This document shows, piece by piece, positions 33,540 to 44,269 of a stretch of DNA of 64,000 nucleotides; the stretch's first letter is position 1, and each line of letters starts with the position of its first letter. This DNA comes from Isoetes taiwanensis (Eukaryota > Streptophyta > Lycopodiopsida > Isoetales > Isoetaceae): the NCBI GenBank assembly GCA_021234155.1, contig JAJEKV010000026.1, positions 372,001 to 436,000 on the forward strand. The letters are read 5' to 3'. The notes under the pieces were generated by a model. That model had not been told where the DNA came from. It saw only the letters and a list, made by a program, of their open reading frames with translations, and searched no databases. The position numbers were made by a program, and so were the translations under genes.

Positions 33540-33660
33540 TTTGGGTTAGACTCCCAAGGACTGAAAACCTCCCCCTTTTTCTTCTATGGAAACCTCCCCA
33601 GCTTTCCTCTGAAGCCTGGGGAGGTTTCCACATGTGCTAACTTAGGGAGCTTTCCGTAAA
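33540..33660. repeat. Second GGTTTCC-type end adjoining the first element
   Basis: Directly after the right end of the element at 31822-33537, the words CCGATTTGGGTTAGAC and then AAACCTCCCC, GGAAACCTCCCC and GGGGAGGTTTCCA repeat the pattern of the related element at 42290-42757. It may be the broken end of a second copy. Confidence 0.5.
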
Positions 33661-35400
33661 GTTTTATAAAGAAAGATCTTCTTGATCTACGATAGCCGCA
33701 AGTCATAAATAGCCCAAAATTAATGTGGACGGTCAGATTTATTTCCTTTTTTGTAGAACTTTTCTATTTTCATTCCACATTGCTTTTTTGAGCCCATAAC
33801 AGTGCCATAATCGATTAAGAAGGGGGCGCTTCAAGAAATCGATCAAATTTGTGTCGGATTACAGCTGTGGAAGGTTTCTCAGCGATCCATCCAGACTCTA
33901 GAATCTTTCCAACGGTTTTTGGAGCGATTTTGGAGCACAATGGTAAGCAAAAGCTCAGCATGTTCATTGACGCTACTCAAATATCTAGACACCTGCCAAA
34001 TAATAAATCCTTTGCATTCTAGACATGCCACTGCATTCAAGGTTTAGTATGCCATTTTAGGATGGAGCCAGTTCGGGTAATACAAGACGTCGAAGATGAT
34101 CGACGTAAGTTTACTTCCTTTAGACTTATATATTACCTATGCTGCCTTCTTCAATACCAATTTTGGTCTGAATGCGTGGTTTCTATCCTTCTCGGGATGA
34201 CTGGCTGGTTCTTGCAGATCATGGATTTATGTGATCCTAAATATCAAAAGAAGTAAAATTTTGCTTGAGCCATAAGGTACAAACCAAAAACATTTTTTTT
34301 TTAAATGTAGTTGGTCGCCATAGCATTTCCAAACCTAATTCCGTTAGATCAGCTTGTTGAAAAAGGACAGGCATCGATCATTAGTGCTCAAGATAATCAT
34401 GAAAAGTTTCACTTACAAATCCACTTTTTCTTTAGCAAAGCATAAATTAGAATACCGTTGGATTGACCATATTGTTGATTGAACTGGTCTTTGTTTTTTA
34501 TACATGCAAAGTCCTTTATCGATTATGCACAGGTGCATGCTTACATACGCCTGAATGCCTATTGAGCTGTCTCATGTCCTTCCAGATCTTAGGGGTTGAA
34601 AGACTGATTTGTACGAGCTGCATAAAGCATTTGTTTAGACTAGGACAAGGAAAAATTAAAAGGCCAGGTGACATTGTTAACATCATTAAAGAGACACTAG
34701 AGCACAAATGAGGCAGTTATTTTAGCTGTTTGAACAACTGCTTAATCTAGATAAATGCTTGGCCACTATGCAATTCCCATGTTTCCCTTGATACTTTAAG
34801 TATGGTGTATTGTCTTTCATGTTTCACGCGTGCTTTTGTTTTCTCCTAAAAACCTTCAGAATCAAATGACCATGCAGGTGAAACAGCTTCCCGCACCTTG
34901 CAGACACCAACTTCACTTCGATCAACTGGCAGCAAATGAGATACAGATACCTGCAACATCAGCCATAAGTGAAAGACCACAAACAGCAATTATGAGAAGG
35001 AAAATAACTACAAAAGTGCGACAAACCAAGGCAGCAAATGTGGCATAATCAAAATTTTGAGCAGCAGCTCGCTTCTTTGCAGCACCTATCTGCCTATGTC
35101 GCTTATCATCCTCAATAGATGTGCTGAGTTCTTTGCTATTTTATAGAAATCAACCTTTGAATTATTCATAGCCCTCTGTCTCTACAAACACTATGGGAAC
35201 TAATGGTCAGGAAGAAAAGAGAAAAGAACAGCTTGGTTGAAGCATAAGCAGCTCTTCAAAAGGAAGGAAAAAGCAGATGCCATTTCATACTTTGCTTCAA
35301 TTAACAAAGAAAAATTTCATTCTTAACTAATTCTGCTTTTTCAGTTTAAAACACATTCTCCAGGTAGCATTCTACTTGCCTTTTAGCTGTATATCTAGAT
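33661..35400. other. Intergenic stretch with possible exon-like pieces
   Basis: Several short open stretches end in donor-like words (CACAATG-GTAAGC at about 33952, GATCGAC-GTAAGT at about 34104), and frames of about 80 codons exist at 34463-34711. None could be joined into a convincing protein. Confidence 0.3.
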
Positions 35401-35420
35401 ACTTATATTAATTCAGAAGG

Positions 35421-35768
35421 ACAAAAAGATCCGATACCAATGCTAGAAAACTGTGGTATATATGTCATAAATTGTGTGAAAAAATTAGTTCGAGAGATTT
35501 GCAACAAAGAAGATCAGGTAAATCATAATTCTGCAGTTTATAGGCTAGAGTAGAATTATCCATGATTTGTGTCTCCTCTCTTTTTCAGATAATCATTACT
35601 CGAGATTGGTTCCAGAAGGAAGAGATAGACAAAACTCGAGAGTGTTTCATGACCATGTTGCAGAAATTGAGTGAGTGCCTAGCCCAAGGGAAATCCACTT
35701 TCTACTTGCCCGAAGGTGACCATCAATTCTCTCATCCAGTTACCCACTTGATGCTGAATGGCCCCTGA
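35421..35768 (+). pseudogene. Possible C48 (Ulp1/SENP-like) protease C-terminal exons
   Basis: Two exon-like pieces: 35421-35516, after an acceptor-like TTAATTCAG and ending CAG-GTAAAT, encodes PMLENCGIYVINCVKKLVREI; 35589-35768, after TTTTTCAG, encodes IITRDWFQKEEIDKTREC and ends in a stop at 35766-35768. NCGIYVINC resembles the catalytic DCGxxV motif of SUMO proteases, with Asn in place of the usual Asp before the Cys. The His and Asp of the triad are upstream and were not found. Such fragments are often carried by plant DNA transposons. Confidence is low because only one short motif supports it. Confidence 0.35.
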
Positions 35769-35941
35769 AAAAAACTATTTGTGATGTGCAATCGGTGGTC
35801 TAGATTTGTGAGTACATGTATATATATGAGGTTGTAAATGTTTTGTGATTGTAATATATGCAAAAATGATGAACACATGGAATGAACTTGTTTTGAAATA
35901 TTGGTCAATAGCAAGAAATATTGGTCATACAATTTTAATGT

Positions 35942-36178
35942 GGATCCCTTCCTCCGGGTTCACACATCATGTATTGACGCATATTTCCCTATATACTCCC
36001 CTATATTCCGTGATCCCTTCCTCCGGGATTATAGCAAGCCAATGTCAGGATCCCCTCCTCGGGGATCACAATATACCTAACTGGGGATCCCTTCCTCCAG
36101 GATCACCAGATAGTTATTGGAGATCCCCTTCTCCGGGATCACTAGATGATTGTTGGGGATCCCCTCCTCCAGGATCAC
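35942..36178 (+). repeat. Array of six GATCCC(N7)GGGATC hairpin units
   Basis: Units near 35942, 36012, 36049, 36083, 36122 and 36155 read GGATCCC(T/C)TCCTCC(G/A)GGATCA; each can fold as GATCCC/GGGATC with a loop of about seven bases. Spacing falls from 70 to 33-38 bases. The array lies just upstream of, and in frame with, the LINE-derived coding sequence that follows, where it translates as repeated GS(L/P)PPGS-type words. Confidence 0.85.
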
Positions 36179-36189
36179 AAGATAATTAT

Positions 36190-36915
36190 TGGGGATGTTG
36201 GAAAGAGCATTGCACTACATGGTTTGCCTGTTGGGCTGTGCAACCAGAGCACTGCCTGATGCTTGCCAGTTCTGATCCTGAGCTTTTGCAACAATATCTC
36301 AATGGTCGTTTTTCTCAAAAGATATGGGACGCAGTTACTTTGGCCCAAGTGAAAACTGGTCATTATCATGCACACATAAATCCCACCTTGGCACCAGGGC
36401 CCCAAGCTTATTTGCTTGCTTCATTATCCAGGAACAAGCTTGTAGCTATTGCATCAATTCGCACGGGGTCCCACAGGCTACGGATTGAGACAGGTAGATG
36501 GGAGCGGCCACAATTGCCGCGAGAAGCAAGACTATGTGCCTGTTGCCAGTTACAGGTTATTGAAGATGAAAGCCATACTCTTCTGAGTTGCCCTGCTTTT
36601 GAGATAGTCCGGAATCATTTTTTGACCTTAGCATTCCATTCCACGCTTCCACAACTTCTCAGAGCACCATTTGTGCATGACTTGGCATTATACATACTTG
36701 AGGTTCTAGATAAACGTCGGCAATTACTGAGCCCTCAGTAGTCATTATCTCCGCTTGTCTAGTATCATCATTACTGCAAAGGTTTTTCCCTTGAAAACCT
36801 TTCGAGGCAGGGGTTTTTTAATCCTAGTAGTAATGATTGACTAGCCCATTGTATGGGTCCCATGACCTATTGGTCTCCGTGGACGTTAAAAAAACTATTC
36901 TATTCTATTCTATTC
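36190..36915 (+). pseudogene. A-type LINE 3' end: ORF2 C-terminus, 3' UTR, (TTCTA)n tail
   Basis: The open frame reaching 36741 contains, from about 36196, FSQKIWDAVTLAQVKTGHYHAHINPTL, then IASIRTGSHRLRIETGRWE. The zinc motif CACCQLQVIEDESHTLLSC (C-x2-C-x9-H-x4-C) and a helical end follow. The same order is seen in the LINE at 55906-57490 (minus). The 3' UTR has CCT-TTCG-AGG at 36798-36807, the terminal hairpin GACC-TATT-GGTC at 36864-36875, CCGTGGACG, TTAAAA and the TTCTA tail at 36895-36915. Endonuclease and RT are missing (5' truncation). The coding end has no stop, so the insertion may be fairly recent. Confidence 0.82.
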
Positions 36916-36919
36916 TAAT

Positions 36920-37970
36920 TGGTTTGATTTTTTAATTGAATTGGCATAGCTATTTCAATGGTGTGATGTTCTCTTGAAATCCACCATGGTACCATCGATG
37001 GGAGACATGGGTGGGTGCAAATCCCACCAACCATGCCTTCAAAAAAAGAAAAAAAGAAATCCACCATGGCCCCCCAAGCTTGCCTCACAATAGCTCCATT
37101 TTAATAATCAAAGGTTCCAACATGGGAAATAGTACAATGGCTCATTGGCCCAGAACTCATATTTAATTATAAAAAGGCTATAGAATCAAACTGAATCAAC
37201 CTAGCTCACAGTTGACATGGTAGCTCTCTCTTGGTCGCTCTCAGCAGTTAAATTTGGCATGAAAATGGGTATCAATTGACAGAGCAGCAAGAACCTCCAT
37301 TTCTTAGATCGGTAAAGCAAAGGATAAGTGATAATCTGATGGAAGCACATGATTTTGATCATGTCCTTGTTCAGAAAATGGCAACCCTTACTGAACCGAG
37401 CAAAGATGGGATATTAGATTTGAATTTAAAGCAGAAAGATGTGGAAGATTTAAGTAGTAGCCGGAAGAAAGAATCAATAGAAGAGATACAGAAAAAGAGT
37501 CAAGTTGACAAAACTGTAGAGAAGCAGAAGACTTTGCGTGGAGCGGAACTTGGGACTGGATATGAAGAAGACTCAGATATCTTAATGTTGGCTGCATAAC
37601 GTAACTCAATAAAAGATAATCACATCTCTGAGATTATCTTGTAGTCTTATCTCAAACATGTCTTTAAAATGGACTGACTTTGCAAAAGTAGCTTAAATAG
37701 CAATGAATGTTGCAGCTATGGCAAACAAGTCGGTCTTGTAATTTATTATATGAGAAATATCTTTTATAATTCCTTTTTTTGATTGATAAAGACAAAGTAA
37801 AAGATCACCAGTTCTTGAAGGAGCTCATTTTATATACATTGGCAATGGTGCATTGACTTCATAGGAACATATAGGGCTAGTTGCAGCGAAGCATTACATA
37901 CAATCCATCCCTTACTATATAACAAATTAGCATCTCATGTTAATATAATGCATTGGAGGGAGGTAAGGAT
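36920..37970. other. Stretch without a supported gene
   Basis: A 107-codon plus-strand frame at 37276-37599 is hydrophilic and rich in Glu and Lys (SSSRKKESIEEIQKKSQVDK) and could be an exon piece, but nothing identifies it. Confidence 0.35.
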
Positions 37971-37974
37971 TAGT

Positions 37975-38185
37975 AGTTGTTTTCCCTTTTTGTTTTCCCT
38001 TGAAAACCCTTCGGGGCGGGGGTTTTTTAATCCGGGTAGTAATCCGCTTGCTGCGCTTTTGTATTAGGTCCCATAGACCGATTGGTCTCCGTGGACGATA
38101 AAAATTCCTTCCCTCCCTCCCTCCCTCCCTCCCTCCCTTCCTTCCTTCCTTCTTTCCTTCCTTCCTTCCTTCCTTCCTTCCTTCC
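37975..38185 (+). mobile_element. A-type LINE 3' end with long (CCCT/TTCC)n tail
   Basis: Only the last 130 bases of the element are present: CCC-TTCG-GGG hairpin at 38007-38016, GGGGGTTTTTTAATCCGGG, terminal hairpin AGACC-GATT-GGTCT at 38075-38088, CCGTGGACG, ATAAAAA. A pyrimidine microsatellite of about 80 bases changes from CCCT to TTCC units. Confidence 0.85.
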
Positions 38186-38189
38186 TTTC

Positions 38190-39650
38190 TTTTTGTCATA
38201 ATAATATTTGCCCCTTCCATCCTTAAGAATCTTCTGAGTGAAAAGATTAAGCCAAGAAGTGCAATGATGTTTCGAAAGACCTTCAAGGATAAGATCAGAC
38301 CAAATGGACAATGCAACATCCTCTAATTTTGCTACTGCAATTTAAAAGTTTTTATAAGGATCAAGAATACATCTCTTATTGAATCTCCATCATAAGCAAA
38401 TCTATCCATCCTGGCTCATGTCTGTAAAGGGTATACTCTAGGTATATGTTAGTATATACTGGATATTCTGTGTGACTAGCCTAAACCTCTGTTGCAGGCA
38501 ATTTGCCCGTACCTCTCCATTGTTGTGGAAACCTCCACCGATTAGAGGACTTACATTTGAGTTGCCTAGATGCAGGCAAAGGAAGAGAAAGATACACAAC
38601 AGATATCCCATATGTAATGGTTGGTTTCTGGATCTTTTTGATAAAATGGTGAGAAGAGAGATCATATGTAGCATAATAACAGGGGGTTGTTTTTGTATTT
38701 TTGTACATTTTTCCCTATGGTTTTTATATGATTTGGTGGCCGTATTTTGCAAGGTGTACTAATGCGTACATCTAGAGTGCGCACTGTATTTTCACTTCCT
38801 AATTTCATATTTGTAATGGTTTAGACCCATGTTTGTGCCATCATGTTATGTTAATGGCCAAGATGGAGTGGTGAGTCCTTAATCAAGGGCTCACAATAAA
38901 CACCCTAGTTCCATAGCCCATGTAATTGTTTTTTAAAATCAAAAGCCAACATGCAGATGACGAGCTCATGTATTCTAGGGTTTCCATTCTTTTGCTCTTC
39001 CGGCTTGCCGATCTTTGCACTCGGCCAACACAGAACAGCATCCCCCATGCATTTACAAGGGGAAACAAGAGAGTCGGCCGGTTTTTGTGGTGCAGTTACG
39101 GTGATAAATCCGTATGGGCCCCTTTTCTTTTTGGTTGCTTGGTCGGTAGGGGTAAAAGCGGGAATAAAGAGGCTTCTCTTGTTGGGTCTTCGACTCCGGC
39201 TCTTCAGTTCTTTGCTCTCGTGATTCACGGCCACATTTCGTCTCCTATAGCGCACTGTTCAAGCTGGGATCATCGTTGCCCTTGTTGCACTCTCTTCGTG
39301 GCCTCGGAATTTGTCACCTCGGTTGCTCCATTTGCATCGGGTAGGCGGATCGACATTCTACTTGGCTGCTTAAAGCCTCCTTTCTGCAATGCATTTGTGT
39401 TAACAGCTGAGAAATTTATATCGAGCTCCATATGAACTTGAACCCGAGCTATCCCACATATGGGCATGTGGGGGTTTTCTCATTTTCCTAATGCAGATCG
39501 CTTTTTATTTCGGTTATTTTGTGTGGGCATTATTATTGATTGGTAGGTCTGGTATGAGAGCATGGCCAGTGATATTGCAAGGGGTAAATCTCGACTTGAC
39601 CCGGTGATTTAGTATTGAATGAATCTACACAGAGAAAATCCTACTAAGTA
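38190..39650. other. Stretch without a supported gene; GC-richer part 38930-39480
   Basis: The part from 38930 to 39480 is less AT-rich and open on both strands (169 codons plus, 116 codons minus) but matches nothing I know. It precedes the exon-like start at 39654, so it could contain a promoter or leader. Confidence 0.35.
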
Positions 39651-39653
39651 GAT

Positions 39654-39893
39654 ATGGCTTCCCCAGCCTTCTGGCCAGCAGACAACCTCGTAAGTCCTAG
39701 CTTCTCAAAACAGTCTTAATTTGATTCCTGCTTTCTGCCAGAACACTTGTGCAACGCAGCATGTCTGATATTAAAAAATTGGATGAATTATTCTGCAGCA
39801 GCCGGAGCTCTTCTGCTTCTTCTACCTCAAAATGTTGGCCTCTTTTGGGCAAATGCAGGGCATCGGCTCCCATCAGTTTGATTTGGCTTACTG
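39654..39893 (+). CDS. Candidate gene start: two short exons
   Basis: Exon 1 (39654-39689) encodes MASPAFWPADNL and ends at a perfect donor GTAAGT. Exon 2 (39799-39893) follows an acceptor TTCTGCAG and encodes QPELFCFFYLKMLASFG and then SHQFDLAYW before a donor-like GTAATT. The join keeps the frame. A possible third exon at 40439 onward, after CTCATGATGCAG, would add a Lys/Arg-rich stretch. The product is not recognised. The support is splice signals plus non-random composition, so this is a suggestion only. Confidence 0.35.
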
Positions 39894-40454
39894 GTAATTA
39901 ATTTCTATTGCTTCCTAAACCCTACTGGCCCCGCCGCTCGGGAGGCCTTATGGCACTTTCCAGCCTCATGATGGGGCTTCGAACTGAGAGCAAAAGGTAA
40001 ACCTGTGATGCAAGAGGCCAGGGATTTATGTACTAGCGTCAAATGAGAAGGCTTTTACATAAGTAGAAAAACTCTCATTTTTCCTTTGCTTCTATGCGGA
40101 GACCGGACGATTTACAACTTCGGTTTTGCGGGGATATTCTTAATGCAAATGTACTATATTGTTGAGGTTGCGGCATTCTAGAAGTCTACGAGAATTCATG
40201 GGTTATGCTAGATATTGCGATCGTGAAGTAAGCATTTGTTTGCATTGAGTTTTTTATTTTCACCATGCATACGCCCTTATTACGGGTTTCTCGGTATGCC
40301 TTGAGTTTTATTAGTGTTCTTGTCATACTTGCAAGCTTGTTTCTCCCATTCCTCATGTGCAATGCCATATTAAAAGCTTTTTGTTTCTAGAAAAAATGAA
40401 AGAATACTTTTAATTTCTCAATCAATCTCATGATGCAGGAAGCAAAAAAAAAAG

Positions 40455-40503
40455 CCGAGGAGGAAGAAAGAAAGTTTACAAGGAGGAAGAAAGAAAGTTT
40501 ACA
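40455..40503 (+). repeat. Short tandem duplication
   Basis: The word AGGAGGAAGAAAGAAAGTTTAC occurs twice in direct succession. Confidence 0.85.
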
Positions 40504-40504
40504 C

Positions 40505-41150
40505 GCTCCTTGTTAGAAATCCAATTCACCACAAGGTTGTAAAATAAGGAATACCTTTTCTTTGGTTATATATACATGTGCTTCAACTTTCTCATTTTAA
40601 AATCTTGTGTGCTAGTTTCATAGTTGGAGTTTTAAGATCTCATATGCTAGTTTGTTAGTTGGGACGGTATAGAAGAGAGGAACTCCACATGAATCCTATT
40701 CTTAAAAATAGAAATCTAGCCTAGCAATAACCAAAGTGGTGAAAGTGATGTCATGTCCTTTATCCAGATGTTATGTTCTTTATAAAGAATGTTAGATATT
40801 CCTTCCTCGGCATTTTCAGGTGTTGTGCATGACTTCATAAAAAGAACTCCAAGTCCATACCAACATTTTTGTAGCATAGAATGTGGATTATAGAATTTAT
40901 TTTTCATTGCAAATATCTTGCCACATGAGTACATAAGAACATTATTTATAGCTGGAATGTGGAATTATGGCATATGATGTTCATTTGTGGCAATATATGT
41001 ATATCCGAAGTTTTATCGCCTTAGGATATGGTCCAACCACTATCCTTTCCTTTTTTATGCAATAGAAAACCTTAAGAATGTGATTATAGCACAAAATTTA
41101 TGTTCTTATTATATGTCGATCTTTTTCTTTTAGAAATATGAATAATTTTT
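40505..41150. other. Stretch without a recognisable gene
   Basis: AT-rich with short frames only; no repeat structure was noticed. Confidence 0.35.
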
Positions 41151-41370
41151 TCCAAGGCCCCGAAGGGGCCAAAAAAAAATTCATAATACAAACCATAACC
41201 TTCACAATTATAATTAAATTCCCCCTGAAAACCCCCTTTGGTTTGGGTGCATATTCACACGGGGGGTGACTCCGGGCATCGAGAGCTGTTGGATAGGCAT
41301 ATGCACCCTTTATTCCTTGATCTACACCGCACATAAAGTTCCTCGTTTGTGGGGTATGCATGTACAAAAT
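41150..41370 (-). repeat. Possible short retroelement end with GGCCCC/GGGGCC hairpin
   Basis: On the minus strand the segment ends TTTTTTTTT-GGCCCCTTCGGGGCC-TTGG at 41154-41179, a strong hairpin of the TTCG kind seen in the A-type LINE 3' ends. The upstream 200 bases are richer in GC than the flanks. It could be a SINE or LINE 3' fragment; the usual terminal AGACC/GGTCT hairpin is not present. Confidence 0.35.
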
Positions 41371-41379
41371 TTGCCATAC

Positions 41380-42285
41380 TGTATAAGAAGATTTGCAAAA
41401 TACTATAAGATTTAAGGTAAATCCTGGACATCAATTCTTGCAGGCTATTCCCAGCATGGGATTACAAGGAGGTCTTTAAAAAAATTTTAAACATGCAATT
41501 GCAAGGTATTAAGCCAGATAAGATTACTTTTGTTTGTATCCTATCTGCCTTTAGCCAGATTGGTTCAACCACAAAGCAGTTTGCTTTGAATGCCAAATCT
41601 TGAGTGACGATCTGGTGAGATAGTTAAAACAGGAATTAGACCAGATTAAGGCTCTCTTTACAAAGTGGATTGAAGTAAAGATCAATTGATGCTGCGTGAT
41701 CTGTCCATAACAAATGCTCCATTAATCTAAGTCTTTAATTTAGAGGCTGTAAGCCTAATTCCATCCCATGCTTGAGTTTCTACCCCAAAAGATGAGAAAG
41801 ATGTATTCAAGATGAATAAGAAACCTTATAGAAGTCTGGATATAAGCTTGGAATATCTAGCGTATGATAGTATCTAGGAAAAAGTTCTGGTAAACTGCAA
41901 GCTACTTAGTCATAAGGTGACTAAGCAACTTGACATGGCTTTTTGCCTCACAAGACACATTTTGATGTATTTTTGTTATTAAATATTATTAGCAACCATG
42001 TGATCCGTGTGGTAAGAGTACCTACTCGTGGTTATACATAAATTGGAAAATTTTTCTTTCAGCTAATCGGGTGTAGATTTTTCTTTCAACTATATTCAGT
42101 GTTGTTCTCTACCTACATTTGTAGAGTTGGCTTGGTTTCAAATGCCAATTCTAAAGTCTTGATGACAAAAAAGAATCGTCCAAAATGGGGTTATGTGCAT
42201 AGTAGTATGACATAATAATCACCACTTAACAAATCCTTTGACAAGTGAATTGCCTTTAGTGAATTTTAGACATTTTGTGGAAATC
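41380..42285. other. Stretch without a recognisable gene
   Basis: A short minus-unrelated phrase near 41440-41540 on the plus strand (AMPSMGLQGGL-like, then LQGIKPDKITFVCILSAF) resembles one decayed PPR motif, so an old PPR pseudogene fragment may lie at 41430-41570. The rest shows nothing. Confidence 0.4.
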
Positions 42286-42289
42286 TCTT

Positions 42290-42757
42290 CTAGTTTCTTT
42301 GAAAAGTTGGGGAGGTTTCCATAAAATATTTATATAAAAAAATAGTAATTAATTTTTGCAACCACCTCATTAAGACGCATGCATGGGAGGGCAAACCTTG
42401 GTCTTCGTGCAAATTTAAGGGGGCTCCTTTTTTATTTTTATAGAAACCTCCCCACCTTTTTGTGGAAACCTCCCCTGTTTCCTTAATTAGAAACCTCCCC
42501 AGGTCATGTCCATAAAGTTGGAGAGGTTTCCACGGAAAGGTGAGGAGGTTTCCATGGAAACCTCCCTTGTTTTCTAAGATGGAAACCTCCCAAGGTCGTA
42601 CATGGAAAGTTGGGGAGGTTTCCATGGAAAGTTGGGAGGTTTTCCAGGAAAATGGGGGAGGTTTCTAGGGAAAGTTGGGGATGTTTCTGTGGAAAGTTGG
42701 GGAGATTTCCATGGAAGTCCAATCCAAATCAGGCGTAGAAAAAACCATCGGGCCAAG
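42290..42757. mobile_element. TIR element fragment with GGGGAGGTTTCCA array
   Basis: About twelve copies of GG(G)GAGGTTTCC or its complement GGAAACCTCC(C) lie in 42295-42712, some inverted relative to each other. At 42716-42757 the reverse complement of the terminal sequence (CGATGGTT...TCTACGCCTGATTTGGATTGGAC) matches the left terminal repeat at 31835-31870. No matching left end was found, so this is probably one arm of an element related to 31822-33537. Confidence 0.6.
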
Positions 42758-42769
42758 ACCTTATTTTTT

Positions 42770-44265
42770 TTATTTTTGGGCAGGTTTACGACGGTCAGGT
42801 ATTATTATAGCGTCATGTTTAAGTTTTAATCCCTACCATTGATCTGGCGAATATTCTCGATATTATGCCAAATCAATGACCATTATAATTTTGAGAGAAA
42901 AAATGCATGCCAATGTCAATAGTGTAGAAGGAGCCTATGGTTGAAGCGAAAACAAAAAAAAAAAGTAGAATAGAAAAACCAATGGTGCCCATGAATTTGC
43001 TGCACCCAATCACCACAGTATAAACCGGCAGAGCCTTCTGCCATAGCGCTTGCCCTGTTCAAAGCCCTCCAAATCCCTGCATTCATCCACGACACAACCT
43101 AAACAGACCAAAAAATATTTTGTGAAGAACGGCCCTTCCTGTGCCTGGATTCATATATTCGCCCCCTGTTTCTTCGGTTAGAGGTCGATTCCAGTAGCCC
43201 TCACTCATCTTTGAAGCAAAAACACTGATGCACAACAAATTCTTGGGTTTGTCATCATTCCTGCAGTAAAGGATAACAAACGATTGATTTATGTCAATTC
43301 CAACAGCAAACAGCTTATTTGGGTCGATTCTTAGGATGTCAGGTTAGGGAAACAAGCTTTTAGACAGAAAGGAAAGTTGAAATCTACCCTAGGAATATCG
43401 GAGTCTGCTTGGCTACCCTAGAGTTCCATGGTGCGAAACGACGATCCACAGCCTGCAGGTGCGTTGCTGCCGCTGCCCAACCAACTTCACATGCTTTCCA
43501 AATTCGAACCTTTGACACACAGACATAAATTCTCAAACGAATGCAACCAAAATTAGAAAATCCTCCCTTAAGCCAATTAAGCTCCTCAAACTTGCTTAAA
43601 TATATACCCTTTTCTATACAATACTATACCAGAATCTTAGTCCAAATCATTGCCAAAATACCCTTCCCCAATGCTAAACGAATTGGGCAAACTATATGGA
43701 TATCACATTTGTGCCCATGAAAACGTGCCATGTCTTCAATTTGACATTTGCCATGGTGGATGTTTGCTGAAAGGCCGCAAAATAGATACAGAACTTACGT
43801 TCTATTCTTCTCCATACAAAGGTTTCTGGGGATTACAACCTCGTTACAGGTACGCCAGAAACTTATGATTTGAAGATATTCTTTGTTGCAACTTCAAGCC
43901 GAAACATTATTCTTTCAATATTTTGGTTGCCCTTATTTTTGTTTAGGCTTTTGGCTTTTAGCTAATCAGCTACACTCCTTTATTATTTTGTAAGGTGTTC
44001 TTGTTGGATTTTGCAGAATGGATAGTCTCCAACAGAAGAGCAATGTTGCCATTCAAGCTTACATGGTGTAGAGGAGATTTCGAATAACTTGCAACCTTTG
44101 GAAGAGGGAATTTCAAATAATCCTGCACTGACTCAAGCAGAGCAACATCAATTACTTCAAATGTTGTTATTGATGATGGTGCAGTTGTTGAAGTTCTTTG
44201 AAAATACCAAATCCACTTGATTTCTAGGTTGATTGCATGAAATAGGCTAGTTATGGCACTTCTTG
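42770..44265. other. Stretch without a supported gene
   Basis: A 72-codon frame at 43650-43868 is unassigned. The last part (44000-44265) may already belong to the N-terminal region of the Harbinger gene that follows, but it is not readable as such. Confidence 0.35.
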
Positions 44266-44269
44266 TGGG

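Noticed and set aside
36190-36741. Reading the 298-codon frame 35845-36741 as one host gene
   Set aside because: The first third is the palindromic repeat array and the rest is a LINE ORF2 C-terminus, so the long frame is a fortuitous fusion.
37276-37599. 107-codon Glu/Lys-rich frame
   Set aside because: Hydrophilic composition alone is not evidence of a gene; no homologous motif or exon borders.
37927-38319. Minus-strand frames rich in (KEGR)n
   Set aside because: Translation of the LINE tail microsatellite on the opposite strand.
38926-39435. 169-codon plus-strand frame
   Set aside because: Low-complexity composition, simultaneously open minus frame, no family resemblance; listed only as a gene-less stretch.
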